This document shows, piece by piece, positions 27,661-35,362 of a stretch of DNA of 64,000 bases. The notes under the pieces are model-generated. The model was given only the letters and a program-made list of their open reading frames with translations, did no database searches and had not been told where the DNA came from. Made by a program: the position numbers and the translations under genes. The stretch is from Cytophagales bacterium. Its GTDB lineage: Bacteria; Bacteroidota; Bacteroidia; Cytophagales; Thermoflexibacteraceae. Where the stretch lies: positions 1-64,000 of the forward strand of contig JAAFKA010000009.1 of the NCBI GenBank assembly GCA_013299115.1, given 5' to 3'. The number at the start of each line of letters is the position of its first letter. Positions within the stretch are counted from its first letter, which is position 1.

Positions 27661-28926
27661 CTACTTTGCCTCATAACCCTTCCAGCCAAACCACGCAATA
27701 TACACATAGCAAGCAGCAGGTAACAAAAAGGCGTATTGCAAACCTACGGCATCTGCCAATAAACCTTGCACCAAAGGCACAACCGCACCACCAAAAATAG
27801 CCATACTCAAAAACTCTGTTCCTCTGTTGGTAAGGCTACCCAAATTTTTGATAGCCAAGGTAAAAATAGTTGGAAACATAATAGAATTGAACAAACCAAC
27901 GGCAAGCATTGTCCACATACCCAATTCGCCTGCCACCAAAATAGAAATTATAATCAAGACCACAGCCACCAACGCATTGAAAGCCAATACTTTATGTGGT
28001 GCTAATTCTTTGAGTGCTAAAGCTCCTGCAAACCTGCCAATCATAGCTCCGCCCCAATAGTAAGCCAAATAGTTACCAGCCTGATATTCAGACAAATCCA
28101 TAATGTAAGGCTCGCCAATGTAGTTAATCAAAAAATTGCCAATCGTAACCTCTGCTCCCACGTAGCAAAAAATTGCCACAATTCCAAAAACTAAATGCGA
28201 ATGGGCAAACAAACTTTTAGGTGCTTGTTGTTGGTTGGGGTTGTCCTGCGGTTTGATAATGGGTAGTTTCAACACAGCTACAATCCCTGCAATAGACATC
28301 AGGGCTATTGCCAACCCAATATAGGGTGTTTGTACGGCTTGGAGGTTCATTTCCAACTGTTCGGTAGTCAAAGGTACACCCTCTACGGGCTTTATCATCT
28401 TACTCAATATGATTTCCGTACCAAAAAGTGGGGCAATGAAAGTGGCTAAGGAATTGAAAGCCTGCGTCAAGGTCAAACGGCTGGAAGCAGTTTCAGGCTT
28501 GCCCAAAATGGAAATGTAAGGATTGGCAGCCACTTGCAACAGTGTAATACCACAAGCCAAGATAAAAATAGCAAACAAAAACAAAGGATAAGAATGAGAT
28601 TGGGCGGCAGGCAAAAAGAGCAAACAACCCACGCTGGCAACTGCAAAACCAATAATCATACAAGTTTTGTAGCTGGTGTAATGAATAATACGCCCTGCGG
28701 GAACAGACAAGAGCAAGTAAGCCGAAAAAAAGAAAAATTGGATTCGGGCTGCTGCTGCATAATCTAAGGCAAAAGCATTTTTGAAAAACGGCGTTAAATT
28801 GTCGTTCAAACAAGTGATGAATCCCATCATAAAAAAGAGAATCATCAGCGAAATTAAGGCGGGTGCATAACTCTGTTGCGAGTTTTCACTGCCCATTGGT
28901 TGTGATGTAGTCGAAAAATTTGCCAT
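27661..28926 (-). CDS. Sugar MFS transporter, FucP/GluP family
   Basis: The 421-residue protein has about twelve membrane segments. It opens with the family hallmark FFMMGFITCLNDNLTPFFKNAF in the first helix, followed by YLLLSVPAGRIIHYTSYKTCMIIGF and LQVAANPYISILGKPETASSRLTLTQAFNSL, as in proton-linked L-fucose and glucose/galactose permeases. The second half includes YVGAEVTIGNFLINYIGEPYIM and YWGGAMIGRFAGA. The exact sugar cannot be told. No catabolic genes are adjacent. The ATG at 28926 gives a short hydrophilic N terminus typical of the family. Convergent with the T9SS gene and divergent from aroE. Confidence 0.92.
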   Translation of the reverse strand: MANFSTTSQPMGSENSQQSYAPALISLMILFFMMGFITCLNDNLTPFFKNAFALDYAAAARIQFFFFSAYLLLSVPAGRIIHYTSYKTCMIIGFAVASVGCLLFLPAAQSHSYPLFLFAIFILACGITLLQVAANPYISILGKPETASSRLTLTQAFNSLATFIAPLFGTEIILSKMIKPVEGVPLTTEQLEMNLQAVQTPYIGLAIALMSIAGIVAVLKLPIIKPQDNPNQQQAPKSLFAHSHLVFGIVAIFCYVGAEVTIGNFLINYIGEPYIMDLSEYQAGNYLAYYWGGAMIGRFAGALALKELAPHKVLAFNALVAVVLIIISILVAGELGMWTMLAVGLFNSIMFPTIFTLAIKNLGSLTNRGTEFLSMAIFGGAVVPLVQGLLADAVGLQYAFLLPAACYVYIAWFGWKGYEAK

Positions 28927-29099
28927 ATTTTACAAGATAGGTTTAGATTTTTTGCAAGTTAATAGAGTTTGTGAATAAATTGGAAAAATAATTTTGAATT
29001 TTGTTGCTTGTGTCCTCACAAACAATAAAAATTGCCTATGCGGACACCGGCAATGGCGTAACTTCAAAACAAAAAACTAAAAATTCAACATTAAAAGAA

Positions 29100-29918
29100 A
29101 TGAAAACTTACGGCTTAATTGGTTTCCCACTTACTCATTCTTTTTCGCAACGCTATTTTAGCGAAAAATTTGCAAAAGAAGGAATTGCTAACTGTCAATA
29201 CCAACTGTTTGAATTGCCTGACCTCAAAGATTTGCCTGCTCTTGTGGGCAATACACAAGGACTTTGTGGGCTAAACGTAACCATTCCACACAAACAAAAT
29301 GTGTTGGCTTATTTAGATGAGTTAGACCCCGTAGCTGCCCAAATTGGTGCTGTCAATGTGATTAAAGTGCTTGCAAATGGCAAGCTAAAAGGCTATAATT
29401 CAGACTATTATGGCTTTAAATTATCTTTGGAAAAAATGTTAAGAGCAAGCAATTCGTTTGCAGATTTCGGTTGTGAGCAACCTCAAACACAACTGCAACC
29501 TCAACAAACACAGCCATTGCAACAAACATCTCCCCTACCCTCTTTGCGTGCCTTCATATTGGGCAATGGCGGCGCTGCCCAAGCTGTAAAAGCTGCCCTC
29601 AATACTTTGCAGATAGACTACCAAGTTGTTTCTCAAAAAAATACAACAGAAAGTATTGGTTATGAAGAAGTTAGCAATTTGATGTCTTCACATCATTTGG
29701 TTATCAACACCACGCCTTTGGGTATGTACCCTAACCTTGCTACTGCCCCTCTCCTACCCTACTGCCAATTTACGCCCCAACATTTTGCTTTTGATTTGGT
29801 CTATAATCCTGAACAAACTCTGTTTATGCAGCAAGCAGCCCAGCAAGGAGCTACTGTAAAAAATGGATTGGAAATGCTATATTTACAAGCCGAAAAAGCA
29901 TGGGAAATTTGGCAATAA
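29100..29918 (+). CDS. aroE: Shikimate dehydrogenase
   Basis: The 272-residue enzyme reduces 3-dehydroshikimate to shikimate with NADPH in aromatic amino-acid synthesis. It begins with the diagnostic YGLIGFPLTHSFSQRYF. GLNVTIPHKQNVLAYLDELD carries the catalytic lysine, AVNVIKV and GYNSDYYGF follow, and the nucleotide-binding loop is ILGNGGAAQAVKAAL. NTTPLGMYPN and LEMLYLQAEKAWEIW close the protein. An unusual Gln/Pro-rich insertion of about 30 residues (near 125-160) precedes the Rossmann strand, so the protein is longer than the usual 245-250. I chose ATG 29100, where family homology begins; the frame is open further upstream to 29001 but that part shows no family resemblance. Confidence 0.94.
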   Translation: MKTYGLIGFPLTHSFSQRYFSEKFAKEGIANCQYQLFELPDLKDLPALVGNTQGLCGLNVTIPHKQNVLAYLDELDPVAAQIGAVNVIKVLANGKLKGYNSDYYGFKLSLEKMLRASNSFADFGCEQPQTQLQPQQTQPLQQTSPLPSLRAFILGNGGAAQAVKAALNTLQIDYQVVSQKNTTESIGYEEVSNLMSSHHLVINTTPLGMYPNLATAPLLPYCQFTPQHFAFDLVYNPEQTLFMQQAAQQGATVKNGLEMLYLQAEKAWEIWQ

Positions 29919-30186
29919 GTTTGTTACATTTGTCTAAACTGGTGGCAGTTCCTCATTTGGCAAATCTTGATTTTCCTTGCTGGCTATGGCTTACAATATC
30001 AGTTGCTTGCCTTCGACTATAGCCTCTTTTGTAATGCTTTGCTATAAATCTACAAAAAAAATTCCAATGAAATACAGATAAAATACAATTTTTTATAGCA
30101 AAATTTTGTAATTTTGTATTTACACTGCGAATAAGTAACTTTTAAGCAGCATTTTCGTAACAAACAAAAAGATTGTTTTATTTGCA

Positions 30187-30332
30187 ATTGTTTGTGTACT
30201 TTGATAACGACATTTCAAATTTGTATTTTCGTTTTGTCATTTTGAGCGTAGTGAAGAATCTGGCAGATTCTTCACTACGCTCAAAATGACAAAATACTAA
30301 ATAGTTTTGTCGTTATCAAACTTACAAACAAT
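30187..30332. repeat. Nested inverted-repeat element between aroE and the J-domain gene
   Basis: The outer arms ATTGTTTGTGTAC plus TTTGATAACGACA (30187-30212) match the complement of TGTCGTTATCAAA and beyond at 30308-30332. Inside lies a perfect 31-bp hairpin with a one-base centre (30232-30262 / 30264-30294) containing GAGCGTAGTGAAGAATCTG. There is no ORF, so it is a non-autonomous mobile element or a structured RNA. The rest of 29919-30418 shows only AT-rich sequence, with a possible TAATTTTG promoter box at 30109-30116. Confidence 0.75.
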
Positions 30333-30418
30333 AAAATTTAGTTGCTTGTGAGGACACAACCAATGGCATTAAAAAAATTCAAAACTCCAAATTAAACATT
30401 CAAAATTCAAAATTATCT

Positions 30419-30838
30419 ATGTTTGACCGTATCTTCAATATTTTAAAAGCCAATATAGGCGATGCCCTCCACAAAGACGAGATAAAAGTGGGAGATAAGA
30501 CCGTAGATGAAATTTATGCAGATTACCTCAAAAAAATGAAAGAAGACGAGGAGCAAGCCCAAAATTCTCAATATACGCCCCATAACTCTACGCACTACCA
30601 ACCCAACCAACAGCCACCCAAACCGCAGTTTACTGCCGAAGAATTGGAGGCTTACAAAACATTGGAGGTAAAAGCAGGGGCAAGTTTTGAGGAAATTAAG
30701 GTGGCTTACAAGGCAATGATAAAAAAATATCACCCCGACAAGTTTCACAACGACCCTGTGCGTTATAAAACTGCCTTAGAATTGTCGCAAAAAATAAACA
30801 AGGCATATAACGTCTTGGAAGTAAAATTTGGTAAGTAA
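30419..30838 (+). CDS. J-domain protein (DnaJ-like co-chaperone)
   Basis: The 139-residue protein carries a J domain at its C terminus (residues about 75-139, AYKTLEVKAGASFEEIKVAYKAMIKKYHPDKF) with the HPD motif at 105-107 that stimulates Hsp70 ATPase. The N-terminal half is helical and charged, followed by a Gln/Pro/Asn-rich linker (45-70). It lacks the Gly/Phe, zinc and C-terminal domains of DnaJ, so it is a type III J protein. It lies 85 bases upstream of pspA in the same direction with two palindromes between, and may recruit DnaK to a membrane-stress process; that link is inferred from position. The ATG at 30419 is the only reasonable start. Confidence 0.85.
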   Translation: MFDRIFNILKANIGDALHKDEIKVGDKTVDEIYADYLKKMKEDEEQAQNSQYTPHNSTHYQPNQQPPKPQFTAEELEAYKTLEVKAGASFEEIKVAYKAMIKKYHPDKFHNDPVRYKTALELSQKINKAYNVLEVKFGK

Positions 30839-30840
30839 TT

Positions 30841-30895
30841 GTAGCATAGGCTTTAGCCTGTGCATATCTGTTGTAACATAGGCTTTAGCCTGTGA
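30841..30895. repeat. Two direct copies of the CTTTAG palindrome
   Basis: GTAGCATAGGCTTTAGCCTG (from 30841) and GTAACATAGGCTTTAGCCTG (from 30873) lie head to tail between the J-domain gene and pspA. They start two bases after the J-domain stop codon. Confidence 0.75.
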
Positions 30896-30922
30896 GTAAT
30901 CAATTTCAGCCATTTCGTACCC

Positions 30923-31726
30923 ATGTTAGATATACTCAAACGGATTTTTAACTTAGGCAAAGCCGCAGCCTCCAAAAAAATAGAGAAAGCCGAAGACCCT
31001 ATTTTGCTCATCGAGCAACAAATCAGAGAACTCAAAACAGCCTTAGCCGAAAGCCTTAAAAGTTTGGCGGAGGTCAAAGCCTCACATATTCGGTCTAAAA
31101 GAGAAATTCAGCAGCAACTTTCCGTAGGCAACGACTATGAAAGAAAGGCTATTTTGCTCCTCCAAAAAGCCCAAACAGGCGAAATAGACAGCAAACAAGC
31201 CGACTTTTTGGCTGCCCAAGCCCTGAGCCGAAAAGAGGAAATAGAGCTAAGGGTACAGCAAAACTCCAAAAATCTTGCAAATTATGAGGCAATGGTGCAA
31301 AAATTGGAAACCAATGCTTCGCAACTCCGCAACCAAATAGAAAATTGGGAACAAGAGCTGCGTGCCTTGAAAGCAAGGGCAAAGGTAAGCGAAGCTACTC
31401 GCAAACTGAATGAGCAAATGGCAGGTATGGACATCAACGGCACAGTCAATTTGATGAACAGACTGAAAGAAAAAGTTGACCAACAAGAGGCATTGGCAGA
31501 GTCTTACAACTCGGTATTAGGCTCGCAAAATTCCTTAGATGCAGAGATAGACAAAATTTTGGGTGGCAATTTTTCTCCCCAAGTCAATTCTAAGCTTGAC
31601 CTCCTCAAATCGCAGTTGCAAACACCACCTAATTTAGAAAGTGGTAAAAGCCTTGACAATCAACCTATTAACGATAATCTGAACGCAGAAATAGAAAGGT
31701 TGAAAGAGCAACTGAAAAAAAAGTAG
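30923..31726 (+). CDS. pspA: Phage shock protein A / IM30 family protein
   Basis: The 267-residue protein is predicted to be almost entirely helical, with the PspA/IM30 start MLDILKRIFNLGKAAASKKIEKAEDPILLIEQQIRELKTAL and long heptad-rich coiled coils. It belongs to the ESCRT-III-related membrane-binding family that stabilises the inner membrane when proton motive force drops. The extra C-terminal tail (after about 220) is polar and ends in a short Lys/Glu helix. The only PspB/PspC-like partner in the window is the PspC-domain gene 22 kb away. Followed by tRNA-Thr. Start ATG 30923 matches the family N-terminal amphipathic helix. Confidence 0.9.
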   Translation: MLDILKRIFNLGKAAASKKIEKAEDPILLIEQQIRELKTALAESLKSLAEVKASHIRSKREIQQQLSVGNDYERKAILLLQKAQTGEIDSKQADFLAAQALSRKEEIELRVQQNSKNLANYEAMVQKLETNASQLRNQIENWEQELRALKARAKVSEATRKLNEQMAGMDINGTVNLMNRLKEKVDQQEALAESYNSVLGSQNSLDAEIDKILGGNFSPQVNSKLDLLKSQLQTPPNLESGKSLDNQPINDNLNAEIERLKEQLKKK

Positions 31727-31860
31727 AAAAAAATGAAAAAAAGTGATTGCAAAATTTGGAAAAATAAATTTAAAGCCTCACTTTTGTAACGCAAATCACA
31801 AGGGGAGCAGAACTAAAACGGTTTTAACAACTTAAAAGATTTGTTTGAAATAGGAAGTAA

Positions 31861-31933
<73 letters not shown>

Positions 31934-31934
31934 C

Positions 31935-31970
31935 AAAAGGATAATCAATTTATTTTGGTTATCCTTTTTT
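31935..31970 (+). terminator. Terminator after tRNA-Thr
   Basis: AAAAGGATAA (31935-31944) pairs with TTATCCTTTT (31959-31968), followed by further T residues. It is positioned one base after the mature tRNA end. Confidence 0.75.
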
Positions 31971-32048
31971 GTTTTTAAAATAGTAAACCTCTTTGGTAAT
32001 TTTGCATAATTATGGTTGGTAAAATAAATTAAAGAGCAAAACTAAGCA

Positions 32049-32130
32049 TAACAAAAATAAAAGAGTAACAAAAATAAAAGAGTAACAAAAATAAAAGAGT
32101 AACAAAAAATAAAAGAGTAACAAAAATAAA
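32049..32130. repeat. Tandem 17-bp repeats before the acetyltransferase gene
   Basis: TAACAAAAATAAAAGAG is repeated four times (starts 32049, 32066, 32083, 32100, the fourth with one extra A), with a partial fifth copy. The array fills the space just upstream of the ATG at 32137, where it would set promoter or leader spacing. Confidence 0.9.
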
Positions 32131-32136
32131 ATAACA

Positions 32137-32769
32137 ATGGAAAATCCTGTACTTATCTTTGGAGCAAAAAACTTAGGCAAAATAGCCTTAGATATTTTTA
32201 ATAGTAATGAAGTAGTAGTTTATGGCTTTCTCGATGATGACAAGAGCTTACACAATCAAGAGATTCGCCACTTAGTAGTCTTTGGAGATACAGAAAACGA
32301 AGATTTTTTGAAACTCTTAGGCAAAGGCTGTGAAGCTTGTGTAGTAATAGACGATAGCAAAGAAAGAAAATTTACTGTAGATATGCTCAAGGAACAATAC
32401 AAAATAGTGCCTATCAATGCTATTCATCGCAGAGCTTTTATAGAAAATAGTGCCTCATTAGGTCATGGAAACCTCATAGGAGCAGATGCCAAACTGCTAA
32501 CTGAAGTACAGGTCGGCAATCATTGTCTGGTTCATGCAGGAGCTACTCTGGATTATGGAGCAAAAATAGCAGATTTTGTAGAAATAGGGGCAGGGGTTTT
32601 GGTCGGAGCAGAAGTTACCGTAGAAGAAGGTGTTTTCATAGGGGCTGGTGCAGTGATAGTGTCAGGGCTAAAAATAGGCAAAAAAGCAAAGATTGGGGCA
32701 GGCTCGGTGGTCGTGCAGTCTATTAAGGCAGGCGAAACAGTTTTTGGTGTTCCAGCTCAGAAAGTATAG
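32137..32769 (+). CDS. NeuD-like sugar O-acyltransferase (left-handed beta-helix)
   Basis: The 210-residue protein has the two-part NeuD/PglD layout. The N-terminal Rossmann-like half (ENPVLIFGAKNLGKIALDIF, VYGFLDDDK) binds the nucleotide-sugar type substrate. The C-terminal half of hexapeptide repeats forms a left-handed beta helix (SLGHGNLIGADAKLLTEVQVGNHCLVHAGATLDYGAKIADFVEIGAGV). The acetyl-CoA-type catalytic His is probably the one in CLVHAGATLDYG. It ends with FGVPAQKV, typical of the family. It would O- or N-acetylate a surface-sugar precursor. No sugar biosynthesis genes are adjacent, which is unusual. Convergent with the methyltransferase gene 53 bases away. Confidence 0.82.
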   Translation: MENPVLIFGAKNLGKIALDIFNSNEVVVYGFLDDDKSLHNQEIRHLVVFGDTENEDFLKLLGKGCEACVVIDDSKERKFTVDMLKEQYKIVPINAIHRRAFIENSASLGHGNLIGADAKLLTEVQVGNHCLVHAGATLDYGAKIADFVEIGAGVLVGAEVTVEEGVFIGAGAVIVSGLKIGKKAKIGAGSVVVQSIKAGETVFGVPAQKV

Positions 32770-32822
32770 TTATAATTTTGGGGTTCGACTATAGTTTTGA
32801 TATTAGTAGAAACCACACATCA

Positions 32823-35138
32823 CTACCTTTTCAAAAACCCATGTTCATACACTTTTTCGGCTATTTTTTCTCCCAAAACTTGCAAAGCCTCACGCAAATT
32901 GCCTATCAATTCATTGTAAGTTTCGTCAGTGCTTTTGTTGTTCATTTTGCCTGCTGCGTTGCGACCTTGAAAATAGACTTTTATGTCATAAAAAGAAGCA
33001 TTAGAATTACAATTTGGTTGTTTGTGATAATAAATCCACAATAATTTTCCTGTTGCAAAAACAGTTTGGGCTTCATCTGAAAAAATTAAAGGGGCTTGTG
33101 GTAAAGACATAGTTGCTTCAAATAAAGCCTCTTTGTTATCATATTTTAGTTTACCTGCCATGAATTGGGACATGAAATTACTTGCAAATTTTTCTTTTGC
33201 ATTGATTTCATATTCCGTAAAAGGTAGCCAATGGTTGATAGTGTGGGCTGCACTTATCATATTTTTGCCATAAAACAGACTAAAAGCTAAACAGTTATTT
33301 TGAAATTCAACGTCTTGCTGCCAAGCATCGTGTGGATATAAAAATTGGTCTTGATTATTCAACCAAGTGTGTTTAACAGCATGGCGAACAGCCAAATAAA
33401 TAGCCATTGGTATCACATTATTTTTTGTAATTAAGGCTGTTTTGTGCTGCTTTATATCACTTTCTGTAGGTTCGGAAGTAAAATACACACCACCCTGTTG
33501 CTGCATATCAACACCAGGTAGGATAATATAACCTATTTTTTCTCCTTTTTTGTCATAAAACTTACGCAACCAATTACTAATGGAATTGATTTTTTCCATA
33601 GCATAAAAGGATTTTTGCAAAGGCTTAGTTTTAGAAACAGGAGTTTCCTCTATCATATCTACATCTATCTTTACAATTTCGTTTTTAGCAGATAAATCCC
33701 AAATTAAAAAACTAATAGGGAATTGCCCTTTTACATTATCAAAACTATTAGCCTTACACATAAATCCTTTTTCATATTTTGCTTTAAAATATTGGCGAAA
33801 TTTTGAAAAATTTTGAGAATTAACAAATTTTACGGTACAAAAAGAGGCTAATCTTACATCAGGCATTTCTTTATACACACGCAAGAAAAATTGTGCAAAT
33901 AGTTCACGAGTGGCAGTACCTACTATTGGGTTAAAACTATCATAGACCTTGCTCGTAGTGGCTACTTTGGATTTGTGTTTGCCTGTGGCTCCAATGGTTG
34001 TTCTGTTGCCATGTTCTGCATAAGGCGGATTGATATAGACCACTAACTTTTTCCTTTTTTCGGGGCTGTTGATAATTTCTTGCAAACTTTTTGGCAGTTT
34101 TTTGAAATCATCATTCAAAAAATCAAATTGAAAAACATGGCTTTCTAATAAATTTGTTCCATTTTGTATTCTGTCTTTCATCACGTCCACGTCTTGCCTG
34201 TCCAGCGTAGAAGCCCAAATATTGTACTTGTTTGTTAGTCCTGCCAATAAATTGCCTGTGCCTGCTGCACAATCCCAGATGTAATATTCGTCCTGCCAAT
34301 CTTCGCCCAGCACTTTTGCCAAATATTCTTGCGACAACTCCACCCAAATTTGTGGCGTAAAAAAACTACCTTTTCTTTCCCTTACGTCTTGCGGAACTAA
34401 CAAATCTCTGCGATTGATGATATACTCCCAATATTGCTCTTGTGGTGGTCTTTCGTATCTGTTCCAAAATTGCGTATGAGCAACTTGCTTATCTGTAAAA
34501 CTTGTTTTGCTGGAATTGAACAAACCTATTTCATTCACTGTTCTATCCAATTCATAGTGATTCTTTCGCAACACAACATACAATTTTTCCCGCAAGGTTT
34601 CATTGTCAGCAGCCAACAAATCTGCCAAAAAAAAGTCCCCATCGATAATACCCACGCTGCGAGCCACTTCCCAATTAACAGCTATGGTGGGCTTGACAGC
34701 AGCCAACCATTTGTTATAAATCGTAATAAAATTATTTTTGTCAATGCGGGTTTTAGTCAAACCAAACTTACCAACCACAAAATTAGTTTTGATAAATTCA
34801 CGCAATTCTGAGTCGTCTTTTTGGTAGTAAAACAGCAAAGTTTCGTTCTCAATCGTAGTTTTTACCTTGTCATAAACTTGCTTAAATTCTTTGGTTTCAT
34901 GGTTAGAAGGGGCAACATTCCAATTAAAATCATTTTGATAAAAAACCTCCTGAATGGCATTGTAAGGCAGAAAAGCAATTTTTTCGGCATCAAAAGCACC
35001 AAAAAAGGGCGGAGGCAGCACCTTGTCAAAAGTCCTCGCCTTGCCAATGGTCAAAATCAACTGCACCACAGATTTATAAACGTCTGATACGCCTTTTTTG
35101 GCTTCTGCCCAAAGAAGACTAAGCCCCCCAGCCCCCAA
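32823..35138 (-). CDS. N6-adenine DNA methyltransferase, gene broken near its 5' end
   Basis: This 771-codon frame has a gamma-class amino-methyltransferase core. The SAM motif is WDCAAGTGNLLAG (near residue 288) and the catalytic motif is VVYINPPYAEHG (near 367). QDVRERKGSFFTPQIWVELSQEYL ahead of the core is typical of Eco57I/type I HsdM-like enzymes. The C-terminal 350 residues probably recognise the target. The frame opens only inside a GC-rich repeat (35121-35240); its real N terminus, MKQNLQNLGEEELKNK, is encoded in another frame from 35362. So the gene is frameshifted as read, unless slippage in the G/C runs joins the frames. The TTG at 35138 is a nominal start only. No restriction or specificity gene is adjacent. 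Confidence 0.8.
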   Translation of the reverse strand: MGAGGLSLLWAEAKKGVSDVYKSVVQLILTIGKARTFDKVLPPPFFGAFDAEKIAFLPYNAIQEVFYQNDFNWNVAPSNHETKEFKQVYDKVKTTIENETLLFYYQKDDSELREFIKTNFVVGKFGLTKTRIDKNNFITIYNKWLAAVKPTIAVNWEVARSVGIIDGDFFLADLLAADNETLREKLYVVLRKNHYELDRTVNEIGLFNSSKTSFTDKQVAHTQFWNRYERPPQEQYWEYIINRRDLLVPQDVRERKGSFFTPQIWVELSQEYLAKVLGEDWQDEYYIWDCAAGTGNLLAGLTNKYNIWASTLDRQDVDVMKDRIQNGTNLLESHVFQFDFLNDDFKKLPKSLQEIINSPEKRKKLVVYINPPYAEHGNRTTIGATGKHKSKVATTSKVYDSFNPIVGTATRELFAQFFLRVYKEMPDVRLASFCTVKFVNSQNFSKFRQYFKAKYEKGFMCKANSFDNVKGQFPISFLIWDLSAKNEIVKIDVDMIEETPVSKTKPLQKSFYAMEKINSISNWLRKFYDKKGEKIGYIILPGVDMQQQGGVYFTSEPTESDIKQHKTALITKNNVIPMAIYLAVRHAVKHTWLNNQDQFLYPHDAWQQDVEFQNNCLAFSLFYGKNMISAAHTINHWLPFTEYEINAKEKFASNFMSQFMAGKLKYDNKEALFEATMSLPQAPLIFSDEAQTVFATGKLLWIYYHKQPNCNSNASFYDIKVYFQGRNAAGKMNNKSTDETYNELIGNLREALQVLGEKIAEKVYEHGFLKR

Positions 35139-35240
35139 AGGGGGAGTAGCCCCCCAGCCCCCAAAGGGGGAGTAGCCCCCCTGCCCCCCAAAGGGGGAGT
35201 AAATGCGTCAAAAACTCCCCCTTCGGGGGGTTGGGGGGCT
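35121..35240. repeat. GC-rich palindromic repeat inserted in a methyltransferase gene
   Basis: Near-copies of AGCCCCCCAGCCCCCAAAGG plus GGGAGT occur in tandem (from 35122, 35148 and 35174), followed by an inverted copy CTCCCCCTTCGGGGGGTTGG (35215-35234). Runs of five and six C or G recur. The composition is wholly unlike the surrounding AT-rich gene, and the insert changes the reading frame of the host gene. Confidence 0.88.
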
Positions 35241-35362
35241 TTTGGACTTACACAAAAATCCACATTCCCCACAATTTGTGTGCAGTCAAATTCGCCAAAA
35301 TAATTTTGGGCTATTTTGTTTTTCAGCTCTTCTTCTCCAAGGTTTTGTAAATTTTGTTTCAT
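35206..35362 (-). pseudogene. Displaced N-terminal coding segment of the methyltransferase
   Basis: From ATG 35362 the frame encodes MKQNLQNLGEEELKNKIAQN and onward for about 40 natural-looking residues up to DFCVSPK, then runs into Pro/Gly/Leu-rich repeat translation and stops at 35057. The ATG overlaps the mscS stop codon as TAATG, a typical coupled start, so this is the original start of the methyltransferase. The continuing homology after the repeat (WAEAKKGVSDVYKSVVQL) is in a different frame. Confidence 0.65.
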
